Below, one piece after another: positions 52,287 through 61,005 of a stretch of 64,000 nucleotides of DNA. The DNA lies in contig JASHPJ010000087.1 of NCBI GenBank assembly GCA_030038195.1, positions 31,857 to 95,856 of the forward strand. The letters run 5' to 3'. A program made the position numbers and the translations under genes. How positions within the stretch are numbered: the first letter of the stretch is position 1; each line of letters begins with the position of its first letter. The DNA comes from Acidobacteriaceae bacterium (GTDB lineage Bacteria > Acidobacteriota > Terriglobia > Terriglobales > Acidobacteriaceae). Under the pieces are notes generated by a model. The model made no database searches, was not told the DNA's origin, and saw only the letters and a list, made by a program, of their open reading frames with translations.

Positions 52287-53947
52287 CTGGCTGCCTCGCG
52301 TGCGGGACTGGCCGGCAGCCCCTGTAACCAAACATACCCGTTTGCGGCCCGCGAGTAAAAGCGAAAAGCCCGTGAAAGATAAGCCAGACTGTCGGTGGCC
52401 AGCAGGGTGTGCTCGTCGCCGGCGCGCGCGGCCAGGTCGGCAGCCAGGCCATGAAGATAGACAGCAGCCTCCACGGCACGCGCTGGATCGGATGGATGCT
52501 GCGCCAGTAGTCCGGCGACCAGTCCGGTGAGCAGATCGCCGCTGCCGCCTTTGGCCATGGCGGGGTTGCCGGTGGTGTTTACGGCAACGCGGCCGTCGGG
52601 ATGCGCGATGAGCGTGCGCGCGCCCTTCAGAACCAGCGTGACACCGTTGTGCTGCGCGAAGCTACGCGCGATTTCGAGACGGTTGGACTGAATCTCCGCA
52701 GTCGTCATTTTGGCCAGGCGGGCCATTTCTCCGAGGTGCGGCGTAAGGACGAGGGTGCGTTTCCCCTTTTGGGCCAGCTTGGCGAGCAGCACCGGCTTGG
52801 CGGCAAGGATGTTGAGCGCATCAGCGTCGATGACGGCAGGAAGATCGGTGGAGGACAGCAGACCGGTGGTGAACTTCACCGTTTCGGGACTCTGGCCGAG
52901 GCCGGGGCCGATGGCCAACACGGTCTTTCCGGCCGTGAGCGCAGAGAGACGATCGGCACCGAGATTTTCTTTTGCGATGTGGCCGTCGGCAGTGGCTTCG
53001 AGCGGCATGGTCATCAACTCGGGCGCAACGGCGGCTGCCACTGGAAGTGCAGGCGCAGGCACAGCGGCGGTGACCAGGCCGGCGCCGGCGCGCATGGCAG
53101 CCAGCGCAGCCATGGCGGGCGCTCCGGCCTTGCCTCCAGCCGAGCCGAAGGTCCCACCGATAACGAGCACATGGCCAAAGCTGCCTTTGTTGGCCGCGGC
53201 GGCGCGCGGCGCATGGGTAAGCGCCGTGGCGGAGCCGGCCCACTCCAGTTGGAGCGCGGAGACGATGGCCTCGCCAGGCGAGCCGATGGGCGCAACCACG
53301 ATGGGCTGATGCCAGGCGCGGGTGAGCGCGCCAAAGACATGCGCCGGCTTAGGCGCAGTAAAGGTGACGACGGCATCGGCGGGAAAGACGCGATCGGTTG
53401 CGGCGGCGCTGGTTGCGTCAGCGGGCCAGCCGGAGGGCAGATCAACGGCCAGGATGGGTGTGGGAACCGGCGCGCGGCTGGAGCCGATCCAGTCCAGCGC
53501 GGCGAGCGCCAGACCTTTAAGCGGCGGCTTGAACCCGGTGCCGACCAGCGCATCGAGAATCAGGTCCGCGGCGAGGGCTTCCCGGTGCTGCTCGAGCTCG
53601 TGCGCAGAGCGGACAATATGAATGGCGCAGCGCATTGGATGGGTGAGCTCATGCCACGCGATGGCGGCGTCGCCCTTGAGCGCGCCGGGCTCGCCGAAGA
53701 GCAGCGTGGTGACGCGCAGGCCTTCGCGGGCAAGCAGACGCGCGGCCATCATGCCGTCGCCGCCATTGTTGCCGCGGCCGCACAGTACGGTAACCCGGCG
53801 TGCGCGCGGAAACTGCTCGCGCGCAATAGTGGCTACGGCGTTCGCAGCGGCGCGCATCAGGTCGATGGACGGCACACCGAAGTGCTCCGTGGTGACCCGA
53901 TCGCAGACCTGCATCTCAGCGGCAGAGAGAATGTGCATCGCATTCAT
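52283..53947 (-). CDS. nnrD/nnrE: Bifunctional NAD(P)H-hydrate epimerase/ADP-dependent dehydratase
   Basis: 554 residues. N-terminal epimerase (YjeF-N, about 1-215: LCGRGNNGGDGMMAARLL) and C-terminal ribokinase-like dehydratase (about 230-535: HVLVIGGTFGSAGGKAGAP, VIDADALNIL, LTPHLGEMARL, and catalytic GNPAMAKGGSGDLLTGLV). It repairs hydrated NADH and NADPH. ATGs at 53947 and 53938 are both possible; neither has a strong ribosome site. Confidence 0.93.
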   Translation of the reverse strand: MNAMHILSAAEMQVCDRVTTEHFGVPSIDLMRAAANAVATIAREQFPRARRVTVLCGRGNNGGDGMMAARLLAREGLRVTTLLFGEPGALKGDAAIAWHELTHPMRCAIHIVRSAHELEQHREALAADLILDALVGTGFKPPLKGLALAALDWIGSSRAPVPTPILAVDLPSGWPADATSAAATDRVFPADAVVTFTAPKPAHVFGALTRAWHQPIVVAPIGSPGEAIVSALQLEWAGSATALTHAPRAAAANKGSFGHVLVIGGTFGSAGGKAGAPAMAALAAMRAGAGLVTAAVPAPALPVAAAVAPELMTMPLEATADGHIAKENLGADRLSALTAGKTVLAIGPGLGQSPETVKFTTGLLSSTDLPAVIDADALNILAAKPVLLAKLAQKGKRTLVLTPHLGEMARLAKMTTAEIQSNRLEIARSFAQHNGVTLVLKGARTLIAHPDGRVAVNTTGNPAMAKGGSGDLLTGLVAGLLAQHPSDPARAVEAAVYLHGLAADLAARAGDEHTLLATDSLAYLSRAFRFYSRAANGYVWLQGLPASPAREAAR

Positions 53948-53960
53948 GGTACGACGGAAA

Positions 53961-53998
53961 GACAGGAAACAGGGAACAGAGATCAGGGATCAGAAAGG
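53961..53998. repeat. Heptad degenerate tandem repeat, locus 4
   Basis: Units ACAGGAA, ACAGGGA, ACAGAGA, TCAGGGA, TCAGAAA in unbroken 7-bp register, just upstream of nnrD/E. The clearest of the four loci. Confidence 0.65.
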
Positions 53999-54036
53999 CC
54001 AGCACTCCTTGCCTTGCCGTGGACAGATGGGCGCGC

Positions 54037-55086
54037 TCAATGTACCAGGCGGGCCTGCAGAACGATGGAGGTTCCGATACGGGTGAGGACGCAGAAGGAC
54101 TTTGTGTCGCAGCGGAAATGGATGGCAACGGGAAAGACCTGCCAGCCAGCCTCGGCTTCACGCAACCCTTCCCGGCCGAAGTAAAAGACCCTGCCGGCTC
54201 TGGTTTCCACGCTGCCGCGCGAGGGATTGTCAGAAACCACCACATCGTCGCCCTCGATAGGAGCAGAGAGCGGCTGGGTCTTGGGAATGAGCGCGCGTGC
54301 GTGGATCTCCGCGGCGCGGCGGCGCTCGTTCGCTGCAACGCTCTGCTCGTGCTTCAACCAGTCATCCTGGTCGGCAACGACCGGAAAGTTCGAGGAAAAG
54401 TCCCACGCTGCGATGCGCCCGTACGTCTTCTCGGCGCAATCCAGCGGACCGTCTACGACGATCTCATCGATCGTGCCGTCTGCAGAGGCTACGTTCTGCA
54501 CCGTGTCTCCGGCAAACGTCTTCTGCGGCTGCAGGGCATCGGGATGGTCAGCGCCAGACGCGGGCTGCGGATTGTACGGAAACAAAATCTCCTTCCGGCA
54601 GACCACGCCGGAAGCATCCTTGAGGCGCAAGCTGACCGAGAGCGGGTGCGGCGGATTGGCAACTACGGCGGAGAAGCCGGAAAGCTGCTGGGGAGCGATC
54701 GGATCGACGTGGAGCTCGTAAGCCGCCGACCCCAGCCAGCGGGCGACGAGCCGGCCCTGCAGTCCGGCTGCGGGGATGTTGCTCGTGCCCAGGTCGATGT
54801 AGGCCGGCGGCTCGTCCTTCCGGAGCGCCAGCCAAGCGATGAGCGCTGTCACGGCCACCACCGCGCCGCCCACAGCCAGGGCGCGGAGCAGATTCTTGTT
54901 CTGCTGCAGAAGAGCCTGGGTGGGCGTGGGAGCGGGCGGCGGTGGCGGCGGAGGAATCTCCGCGCGGAAGGAATAGAGATCGGCCTCGTTTGTCTTTGCC
55001 GCTACGGGCACCACTTCATAGCGGCTCTCCGGTATGTGCGGCTGTTCCTCTGCCGCGTTTTCCCCCTGCCCCTTGGCATCGCTCAT
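54037..55086 (-). CDS. Membrane-anchored hypothetical protein
   Basis: 349 residues. Cytosolic N-terminus of about 65 residues with a run of seven prolines (EIPPPPPPPAPTPTQ), one membrane helix (about 68-88, LLRALAVGGAVVAVTALIAW), and a roughly 255-residue outer region rich in beta strands containing four Cys (GVVCRKE, LDCAEK, RCDTKSFC). I do not recognise a family. Upstream and downstream genes give no functional hint. Confidence 0.7.
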   Translation of the reverse strand: MSDAKGQGENAAEEQPHIPESRYEVVPVAAKTNEADLYSFRAEIPPPPPPPAPTPTQALLQQNKNLLRALAVGGAVVAVTALIAWLALRKDEPPAYIDLGTSNIPAAGLQGRLVARWLGSAAYELHVDPIAPQQLSGFSAVVANPPHPLSVSLRLKDASGVVCRKEILFPYNPQPASGADHPDALQPQKTFAGDTVQNVASADGTIDEIVVDGPLDCAEKTYGRIAAWDFSSNFPVVADQDDWLKHEQSVAANERRRAAEIHARALIPKTQPLSAPIEGDDVVVSDNPSRGSVETRAGRVFYFGREGLREAEAGWQVFPVAIHFRCDTKSFCVLTRIGTSIVLQARLVH

Positions 55087-55218
55087 GAGACGTCACCCAA
55101 TTCGGTTGGTTGCAATCCCCGCTGGCCCAATATGACACTTGCCATTGAATCATGTACGGAACGTGGCATCAACAGTGTATGCAAGGGATGGGGTGACTTC
55201 GGGTGTTCTTCAGCGCGA

Positions 55219-55234
55219 CCGATTCGTGAATCGG
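55219..55234. terminator. Hairpin 3' of the second Oar-like gene
   Basis: CCGATTC-GT-GAATCGG, perfect 7-bp stem 12 bp past the gene's stop; no T-run, so termination is uncertain. Nothing else recognisable in 55087-55245. Confidence 0.35.
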
Positions 55235-55245
55235 CAGGAGCGCGC

Positions 55246-58200
55246 TCAAAATTCAATGCGTGCCTGCAACGCGATCATGCGCGGCGAGCTGTCTCCGCCC
55301 AGCCCCACGCCGAGCAGGCCGGTCGGCGGCGCGATGGTGCTTTCGAGCGTGCCGAAGCGGGCGGGTACGTCGAGGGCAGTCTGGGCCGGCACACCGGCTT
55401 CGACATTGGAAGGCAGTGCAAAGTTCGGATGATTGAAGGCATTGAACCATTGCGTATCAAAGAGCAACGACACACCCTCGCGGATGGGAAAGGTCCTGGT
55501 GAGATAGATGTCGGAGTCACTGAAGCGTGGTCCGCGCGCCGTGTTGCGGCCGGTGTTGCCGAACTGGCAGCGCATGGGCGAATCGCCGCCGGTACAGGCG
55601 CCGGTGGCCGGGTTGACCACGGAGACGAATGCGTCAGGGTTGAGCCACTGTTTTGTGCCGGCGACAGTGACGCCAGGGTACGGAGCCTTGCGATAGACTG
55701 GGACGCTGGGAACGCGCCGTGCAAACTGCGGGCCGCTGCTTTGAAAGACGCCGTTGCCCCCAGCCGTGTAAGGCTGGCTGAGAACAGAAAATGGAAGTCC
55801 GCTGTGAAAGAAAGCGGACTCAGAGAAGGACCAGTCGCTGAAGAGCGCTCGCGCCAGCGCGTGAGAAGAGGAAAACGGAATGCGATAGATGCCGAAGGCC
55901 GAGATGTTATGGTGCACGTCGTAGTCGCAGTTGCTGTAGCTGCGGCTCAACTCGCCTGGCAGCGGCGCAAGAATGCCCTGGCTCGAAAAGGAAAGCAGGC
56001 CGCCGTTCGAGACCTCGTCGAGGCAGTGGCTGAAGGTGTAGTTGGCGCGCAGGGTGAGCCCGGCAATCTGCTCTGTGTACGCGGTTTGCAGACCCGCGTA
56101 GCTGCTGTTGGCGTCGGTACGAAATTCGTTCACGCTGCCGAAACGTGCGTCGAGTGGCGCAGCGTAAGGATAAGGCGCGAAGCAGCCGCTGCATACCGTC
56201 TGGTAGCCGTTGAGCTCAACCTGATAGGGCTCGTGCATGCCACGTGTTCCTACGAAGTCGGCGCGCAGGTTGCCGTGCACGCCGATCTGCTTTTCAAGCC
56301 CGAGATTGTACTGGTAGTAGTAAGGCGCTTTGAGCCTGCCGCTTGGAAACGTGTTGAGGCTCACCGCGTACGGAGTAACGGCGCTGGACTGGAAGGCCGC
56401 TTGAAACGCTGCGTTGGCGTGGGAGGCCGCATCTACGGCGCTGCCGGGTACGCCGGGAGCGATGGCCACGCCACCAACCGGGCCGCCAAGGCCGCCTACG
56501 AATGCGGGCGCGTAGGGCGCGTTGCCTGAGGCAAGATCGGCAATCTGCGCGGGAATGATGTCATTGAATGTGCCGAAGCCGGAGTGAATGGCCAGGCGGA
56601 ATGGAAGCTGATAGGCGACCGAGACACGCGGCTGCCAGATAAAGAGAGGTGTTGCGGGAAAAAGTTTGTGCACGCGGGTAAGAACCACTTGGTCGAGCGG
56701 CTGGGCGGGCTGGTGCAGCATATCAAGGAACGATCCGGCGGGACGCGCGAACAGGCCACGCGGGCTGGTCTCGTTCGTGTCCCATGCGACGCGCATGCCG
56801 TAGGTAAGTGTGGCCCTCGGCGAGGGCCGGTAGGTATCCATGGCATAGTACTCAAGGTTGCCGACGGCGACGCGCTCGCGAAGAGTAAGGGGGAATGACT
56901 GCGTGGCGGTATAGGCCGCGCCGTAAGTGAATTGCGCCAGGTCATTGTAGACGACGGCGGGCACGGAACCCTCGCCGAGATCGTAGTTGCTCACGTCGAG
57001 CCGCCGCGTGTTGATGCCGAACTTGAGCGTGTGTTTGCCAGCGGTCCAGGTGAGATTGTCGTTGATCTGCCACTGCGTCACTTTGCGGCCCTGCGGATAG
57101 GTCTGGTCGTTGCCGCCGATGGTGGTGAAAGGCACGCTGGAGCTGCCGGCCATGAGCACAATGGGAAATTGTTGCAGTACCTGCACGTAGTGATTCGGCT
57201 CAAAAATGCTCGAGTACCAACTTGCGCCGGGATTGAACTGGTTGACGAGGCGCGGGCTGAAGATGTGGGTGTAGCCGGCCACCAGCGTGCGCTGCGGCTG
57301 TGGCGAGTAGGAGTTGAAGATCGCGTTTACTGGGTCAGTATAGGCGGCCTGCAAGCCGGTGTCCTGCTGGAAGCGGTACCAGGCGCTGTCTGTCGCGCTG
57401 AGGGTGTGATCGATCTTGGCCACAATCAGGTTTTCGCTGTCGCTGTTGTTGAGTGAGGCCTGATGCTGGTTGGCGCAGCCGTCGCCGTTTGTGCCCAGCG
57501 GGCAGCCAATGATCCCGATCGGAGTCCCGCTGGTCGATGGCAACAGAGAAAACATGCTTTTGTAGAACGGAATCTCGGCCGGCTCGGCGGGCAGCGAGGT
57601 TCCGGTCACCGGATCGGCTCCTCCGCTTGCGAGCTGGCCCAGGACATATTGCTGATAGGCCGGCGTAGGCAGTGTAAGCTGCGAGACCAGCGGCAGAGCG
57701 ATGCGGATTCCTTCGTAGTGGCTGAAGAAAAAGAGCCTGTTTTTGCGGATGGGGCCGCTGGCGCTCGCCCCGAATTCATTGACTGTGGAGCGCGGCTTCC
57801 TAGCAATGTTGCCGGGCGTGTCATTGGCGTGCAGAAAGTAGTCCTCTGCATTCAGGAGCGAGCCGTTCCATATCTCGTAGAGATCGCCGTGGAAGATATT
57901 GGCGCCTGATTTGGTGAAGTAGTTCACCTGCGCGACGGCGTAGCGACCCTGGTCGACGGCGAAGGAGTTGGTGTTGACGGTCGCCTCTTCCACGGCGTCG
58001 AGCCCGATGACGAGATTGGTGGAAAGACCAATGTTGAGTCCGAGCCATGGATCGTTGGTGTCGTAGCCATCGAGGATGTAGCCGTTAGAGGTTGCGGGCA
58101 GGCCGTTGAACTCCACGTTGCCGTAGCCGCCTGCGGCCTTTGCATCGTTCGACGAGCCGGCGGTGTTCATCAGCGCGCCTTGTGCAAACTGCGCGATGTA

Positions 58201-58677
58201 GGTAAGGTCCTGGCCGGGATTGGGAAGGCTGGCGATGGTCTTCGACTCAAGCGTGGTGGTTACATTGGGGTTGTCGAGGCTCAGCAGGCCCTCGCGCGCG
58301 GTGACTTCCACGGTCTGGCTGGCAGAGCTCACGTGCAGAACAAAGTTCAGCGCGACGGTGCGGCCCACATTCACCGCAGCGGGCTCTGAGGCGGCATCGG
58401 CAAAGCCGGGTGACTGGACCGTAACGCGGTAAGTTCCCGGATCGATCTGCGAGAAAAGATAGTGGCCGGAATTGTCCGTCAGCCCGGTGCGCTCAGCATG
58501 GGTGTCTACTTCAAGTACGGTGACGTGCGCATTTGCAACCGGCGCGCCGCTCTGATCGGTCACGGTGCCGCCGAGCGCGCAGCTAGTGCCGCTTTGTGCT
58601 GGCAAATTTTTGAGATTAAGTATAGTTAACAAAAGAAAAAAGAGAGGAATATGCATTCGGGCGATGGCGGTCTTCAT
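55246..58677 (-). CDS. Oar-like TonB-dependent receptor
   Basis: 1,143 residues. Signal segment (about 8-27, IPLFFLLLTILNLKNLPAQ), carboxypeptidase-regulatory-like domain (about 33-115: GTVTDQSGAPVANAHVTVLE and FSQIDPGTYRVTVQSPGF), plug-like part (about 120-250) and a large beta-barrel ending in Phe (ALQARIEF). Substrate unknown; adjacency to the manganese genes mntH/mntR 28 bp upstream is suggestive but not proof of a metal role. GGAGG 5 nt before ATG 58677 decides the start. Confidence 0.87.
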   Translation of the reverse strand: MKTAIARMHIPLFFLLLTILNLKNLPAQSGTSCALGGTVTDQSGAPVANAHVTVLEVDTHAERTGLTDNSGHYLFSQIDPGTYRVTVQSPGFADAASEPAAVNVGRTVALNFVLHVSSASQTVEVTAREGLLSLDNPNVTTTLESKTIASLPNPGQDLTYIAQFAQGALMNTAGSSNDAKAAGGYGNVEFNGLPATSNGYILDGYDTNDPWLGLNIGLSTNLVIGLDAVEEATVNTNSFAVDQGRYAVAQVNYFTKSGANIFHGDLYEIWNGSLLNAEDYFLHANDTPGNIARKPRSTVNEFGASASGPIRKNRLFFFSHYEGIRIALPLVSQLTLPTPAYQQYVLGQLASGGADPVTGTSLPAEPAEIPFYKSMFSLLPSTSGTPIGIIGCPLGTNGDGCANQHQASLNNSDSENLIVAKIDHTLSATDSAWYRFQQDTGLQAAYTDPVNAIFNSYSPQPQRTLVAGYTHIFSPRLVNQFNPGASWYSSIFEPNHYVQVLQQFPIVLMAGSSSVPFTTIGGNDQTYPQGRKVTQWQINDNLTWTAGKHTLKFGINTRRLDVSNYDLGEGSVPAVVYNDLAQFTYGAAYTATQSFPLTLRERVAVGNLEYYAMDTYRPSPRATLTYGMRVAWDTNETSPRGLFARPAGSFLDMLHQPAQPLDQVVLTRVHKLFPATPLFIWQPRVSVAYQLPFRLAIHSGFGTFNDIIPAQIADLASGNAPYAPAFVGGLGGPVGGVAIAPGVPGSAVDAASHANAAFQAAFQSSAVTPYAVSLNTFPSGRLKAPYYYQYNLGLEKQIGVHGNLRADFVGTRGMHEPYQVELNGYQTVCSGCFAPYPYAAPLDARFGSVNEFRTDANSSYAGLQTAYTEQIAGLTLRANYTFSHCLDEVSNGGLLSFSSQGILAPLPGELSRSYSNCDYDVHHNISAFGIYRIPFSSSHALARALFSDWSFSESAFFHSGLPFSVLSQPYTAGGNGVFQSSGPQFARRVPSVPVYRKAPYPGVTVAGTKQWLNPDAFVSVVNPATGACTGGDSPMRCQFGNTGRNTARGPRFSDSDIYLTRTFPIREGVSLLFDTQWFNAFNHPNFALPSNVEAGVPAQTALDVPARFGTLESTIAPPTGLLGVGLGGDSSPRMIALQARIEF

Positions 58678-58705
58678 AGGAGCCTCCGAGAGGAAAAGCG
58701 GGGAA

Positions 58706-60037
58706 TCAGTGCCCGCGCGCGGTCTGGACCAGGAGCCAGGCATTGAAAACGGCAATGAGGAGGGCGGTGAGCCACGACAATGCCTGCAGCCAGCGGGCGT
58801 TGACAAATTCGCCCATCCTGGCGCGGCTACTGGTGAACAGGACCAGCGGGACGACGGCGAAGCTCAACTGCAGGGAGAGAATGACCTGGCTGAAAATGAG
58901 CAGTTTCTCGGTTCCCTGCTCGCCGGTAATGGCCACCACGACGATGGTGGGAATAATGGCCAGGGAGCGGGTGATAAGCCGGCGCAGCCACGGGGCGAGC
59001 CGGATGTTGACGAAGCCCTCCATCACCACCTGGCCGGCGAGCGTCCCGGTAATCGACGAGTTCTGGCCTGAAGCAAGCAGTGCGACGGCAAAGAGCGTGC
59101 TGGCGCCAGCCGCGCCTACCAGCGGGCTGAGCAGCTTGTAGGCATCCTGAATGGCGGCAACGTCGAAGTGTCCGCTGCGATGGAAGACCGCGGCGGCGAC
59201 GATGAGGATGGCGACGTTGACGAACAGAGCGACGGTGAGCGCGAAGGCCGAGTCGATGTTGGCCATGCGGATGGCTTCGCGCTTGCCGCCGGGGGTGCGC
59301 TGGTAGCGGCGGCTCTGCACGATGGACGAGTGCAGGTAGAGATTATGTGGCATGACCGTTGCGCCCAGGATACCGATGGCGATGTAGAGCATATCGGGAT
59401 TGGTGACGATGGAGGGTGACGGGATGAACAGGGCGCGCAGAGCGGGTAAGTAGTCGGGACGGGAGAAGAACATCTGCACGCCGAACAGGGCGATGATGGC
59501 GCCGATGAGCGCGATGACCAGAGCTTCGACGTAGCGGAAACCCCAGTGCTGCAGGAGCAGGATGAGCAGAACGTCGAGACCGGTGATGAGCACGCCATAA
59601 AAGAGCGGAATATGGAAGAGCAGCTCGAGGGCGATGGCCGAGCCGATAACTTCAGCCAGGTCGCAGGCCGCGATGGCGATCTCCGCGAAGATCCAGAGCG
59701 CAAAGCTGACCTTGGGCCCGTACTCCTCGTGGCAGAGCTGCGCCAAGTCGCGCTCGGTGGCGACACCCAGCTTGAGCGAAAGGCTTTGCAGCAGGATGGC
59801 CATCAGGTTCGAGGCCATGACGACAAAAAGCAGCGTGTAGCCGAAGCGCGATCCGCCCGCGATGTCGGTGGCCCAGTTGCCGGGGTCCATGTAGCCCACT
59901 GCGATGAGGAAGCCGGGGCCGAGAAAACCCAGCAGGCGTCGCCAGGAATACGGCGAGCGCGAGACGGCCACAGAGGAATGCACTTCTGGCAGGGAAGGCT
60001 GCACGGCGGCCGGTTGGGTGATGGCTTCAGTGGACAT
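58706..60037 (-). CDS. mntH: Nramp-family Mn2+/Fe2+ transporter
   Basis: 443 residues, eleven membrane helices. Metal-site motifs are intact: DPGNWATD in helix 1 and MPHNLYLHS in helix 6. Proton-coupled import of Mn2+. Start 60037 (MSTEAITQ) preferred over an in-frame ATG 16 codons upstream. Directly downstream of the DtxR-type regulator with an AT-rich operator candidate between them. Confidence 0.94.
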   Translation of the reverse strand: MSTEAITQPAAVQPSLPEVHSSVAVSRSPYSWRRLLGFLGPGFLIAVGYMDPGNWATDIAGGSRFGYTLLFVVMASNLMAILLQSLSLKLGVATERDLAQLCHEEYGPKVSFALWIFAEIAIAACDLAEVIGSAIALELLFHIPLFYGVLITGLDVLLILLLQHWGFRYVEALVIALIGAIIALFGVQMFFSRPDYLPALRALFIPSPSIVTNPDMLYIAIGILGATVMPHNLYLHSSIVQSRRYQRTPGGKREAIRMANIDSAFALTVALFVNVAILIVAAAVFHRSGHFDVAAIQDAYKLLSPLVGAAGASTLFAVALLASGQNSSITGTLAGQVVMEGFVNIRLAPWLRRLITRSLAIIPTIVVVAITGEQGTEKLLIFSQVILSLQLSFAVVPLVLFTSSRARMGEFVNARWLQALSWLTALLIAVFNAWLLVQTARGH

Positions 60038-60101
60038 CTGAATCGGGGAGAGGCTGGAAAAGCTCCTCTGAATCCAGTATGCCACAAATCGTTAATTGCA
60101 G

Positions 60102-60123
60102 TTAATAAATTTTATTACATTAA
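60102..60123. promoter_or_regulatory. Candidate MntR operator upstream of mntH
   Basis: AT-rich imperfect palindrome with outer arms TTAAT and ATTAA (14 of 22 positions symmetric) in an otherwise GC-rich window. It overlaps a possible -35 (TTAACT) spaced 18 bp from CATACT. Position fits repression of mntH by the manganese regulator encoded immediately upstream. Confidence 0.5.
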
Positions 60124-60124
60124 A

Positions 60125-60796
60125 TTACTGAGAATTGGCCGGGCGTAGCCAGACCGCTTCCGCAGCCGGCCGGCCGAGGATGGATTTTCCCGTATCCAGC
60201 TCAATCTGCACGGTCTGGTCATAGTTCTGGCTTAAGACGCGCAGGCTGCGTCCGGGGCCGATACCGGCCTTGTGCAGAAACAGCAGCAGCTTCGGGTCGC
60301 GCTCCTGCAGGCTGGTGACGGTATAGCGGCGGCCCTCCGCGGCTTCAGAGAGCTGCAATTCGCCGCGGCGTTTACGTTCGGCCGGGCGCTCGGGCAGAAC
60401 GGCATTGCCATGCGGACAGGCGCCGCCTTCGCCGAGTTTTTCTTTCAGCTTGGCCTCGAAGGCAGGCGAGACAGCATGCTCCAGTCGCTCGGCCTCTTCG
60501 TGGATCTCGTGCCATTCCATCCCGAATATCTCGCTCAACATGCGCTCGATGAGGTGGTGGCGCAGCGCGGTGCGATAAGCCGTCTCGCGGCCTGAGGTGG
60601 TGAGACGCACGATGCCGTCGGCGCCCACTTCCACGTAGCCGTCGCGCTTGAGCCGCTTGAGGGCCATGGTGACGGCGGGCGCGGAAACTTCGAGCCAGTG
60701 GGCCAGAACGGCAGGAATGACTTCGCGGCCCTCGGCTTCCGCCTCGAGGATAGCCTTGAGGTAGTTCTCCTTCGAGACGTGGATGGAATCTTTCAT
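60125..60796 (-). CDS. mntR: DtxR/MntR-family metal-dependent regulator
   Basis: 223 residues. N-terminal winged helix (ENYLKAILEAEAEGREV, SAPAVTMALKRLKRDGYV), dimerisation domain with metal ligands (ERMLSEIFGMEWHEIHEEAE, ERLEHAVS, and the family motif CPHGN), then an SH3-like FeoA domain (about 150-220). It represses metal uptake when Mn2+ or Fe2+ is plentiful. Pairing with mntH makes manganese the likely metal. Confidence 0.9.
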   Translation of the reverse strand: MKDSIHVSKENYLKAILEAEAEGREVIPAVLAHWLEVSAPAVTMALKRLKRDGYVEVGADGIVRLTTSGRETAYRTALRHHLIERMLSEIFGMEWHEIHEEAERLEHAVSPAFEAKLKEKLGEGGACPHGNAVLPERPAERKRRGELQLSEAAEGRRYTVTSLQERDPKLLLFLHKAGIGPGRSLRVLSQNYDQTVQIELDTGKSILGRPAAEAVWLRPANSQ

Positions 60797-60830
60797 GCGA
60801 TTGCTGGATCAAGTCTAAATGCAAAAACAG

Positions 60831-61003
60831 CTTCTAGCGGCCAGCTTCCAGCCTCTAGCTGTTTGCTGGCGGCGTCCACGCCGCCAGGACAGCCGACCTG
60901 GAGGCCGGCGTTGCTTTCACCGTTCCGTTTCTTTGCATCGACAATAGCTGGAAACAAAAGTTAAAGCCCCCAGATTGAGGAAAGCTGGAGGCTGGAAGCT
61001 GCT
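60831..61003. repeat. Composite intergenic repeats: heptads and perfect hairpin
   Basis: Two heptad arrays, minus-strand units AGCTAGA, GGCTGGA, AGCTGGC (about 60831-60860) and plus-strand AGCTGGA, GGCTGGA (about 60984-61000), flank a perfect hairpin CTGGCGGCGT/ACGCCGCCAG (60866-60887) and a second stem (about 60892-60908). No gene in 60797-61005. Confidence 0.6.
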
Positions 61004-61005
61004 TC

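Noticed and set aside
54019..56529. An 836-residue plus-strand open frame spanning two minus-strand genes and their intergenic gap.
   Set aside because: Crosses unrelated real genes and shows only shadow composition.
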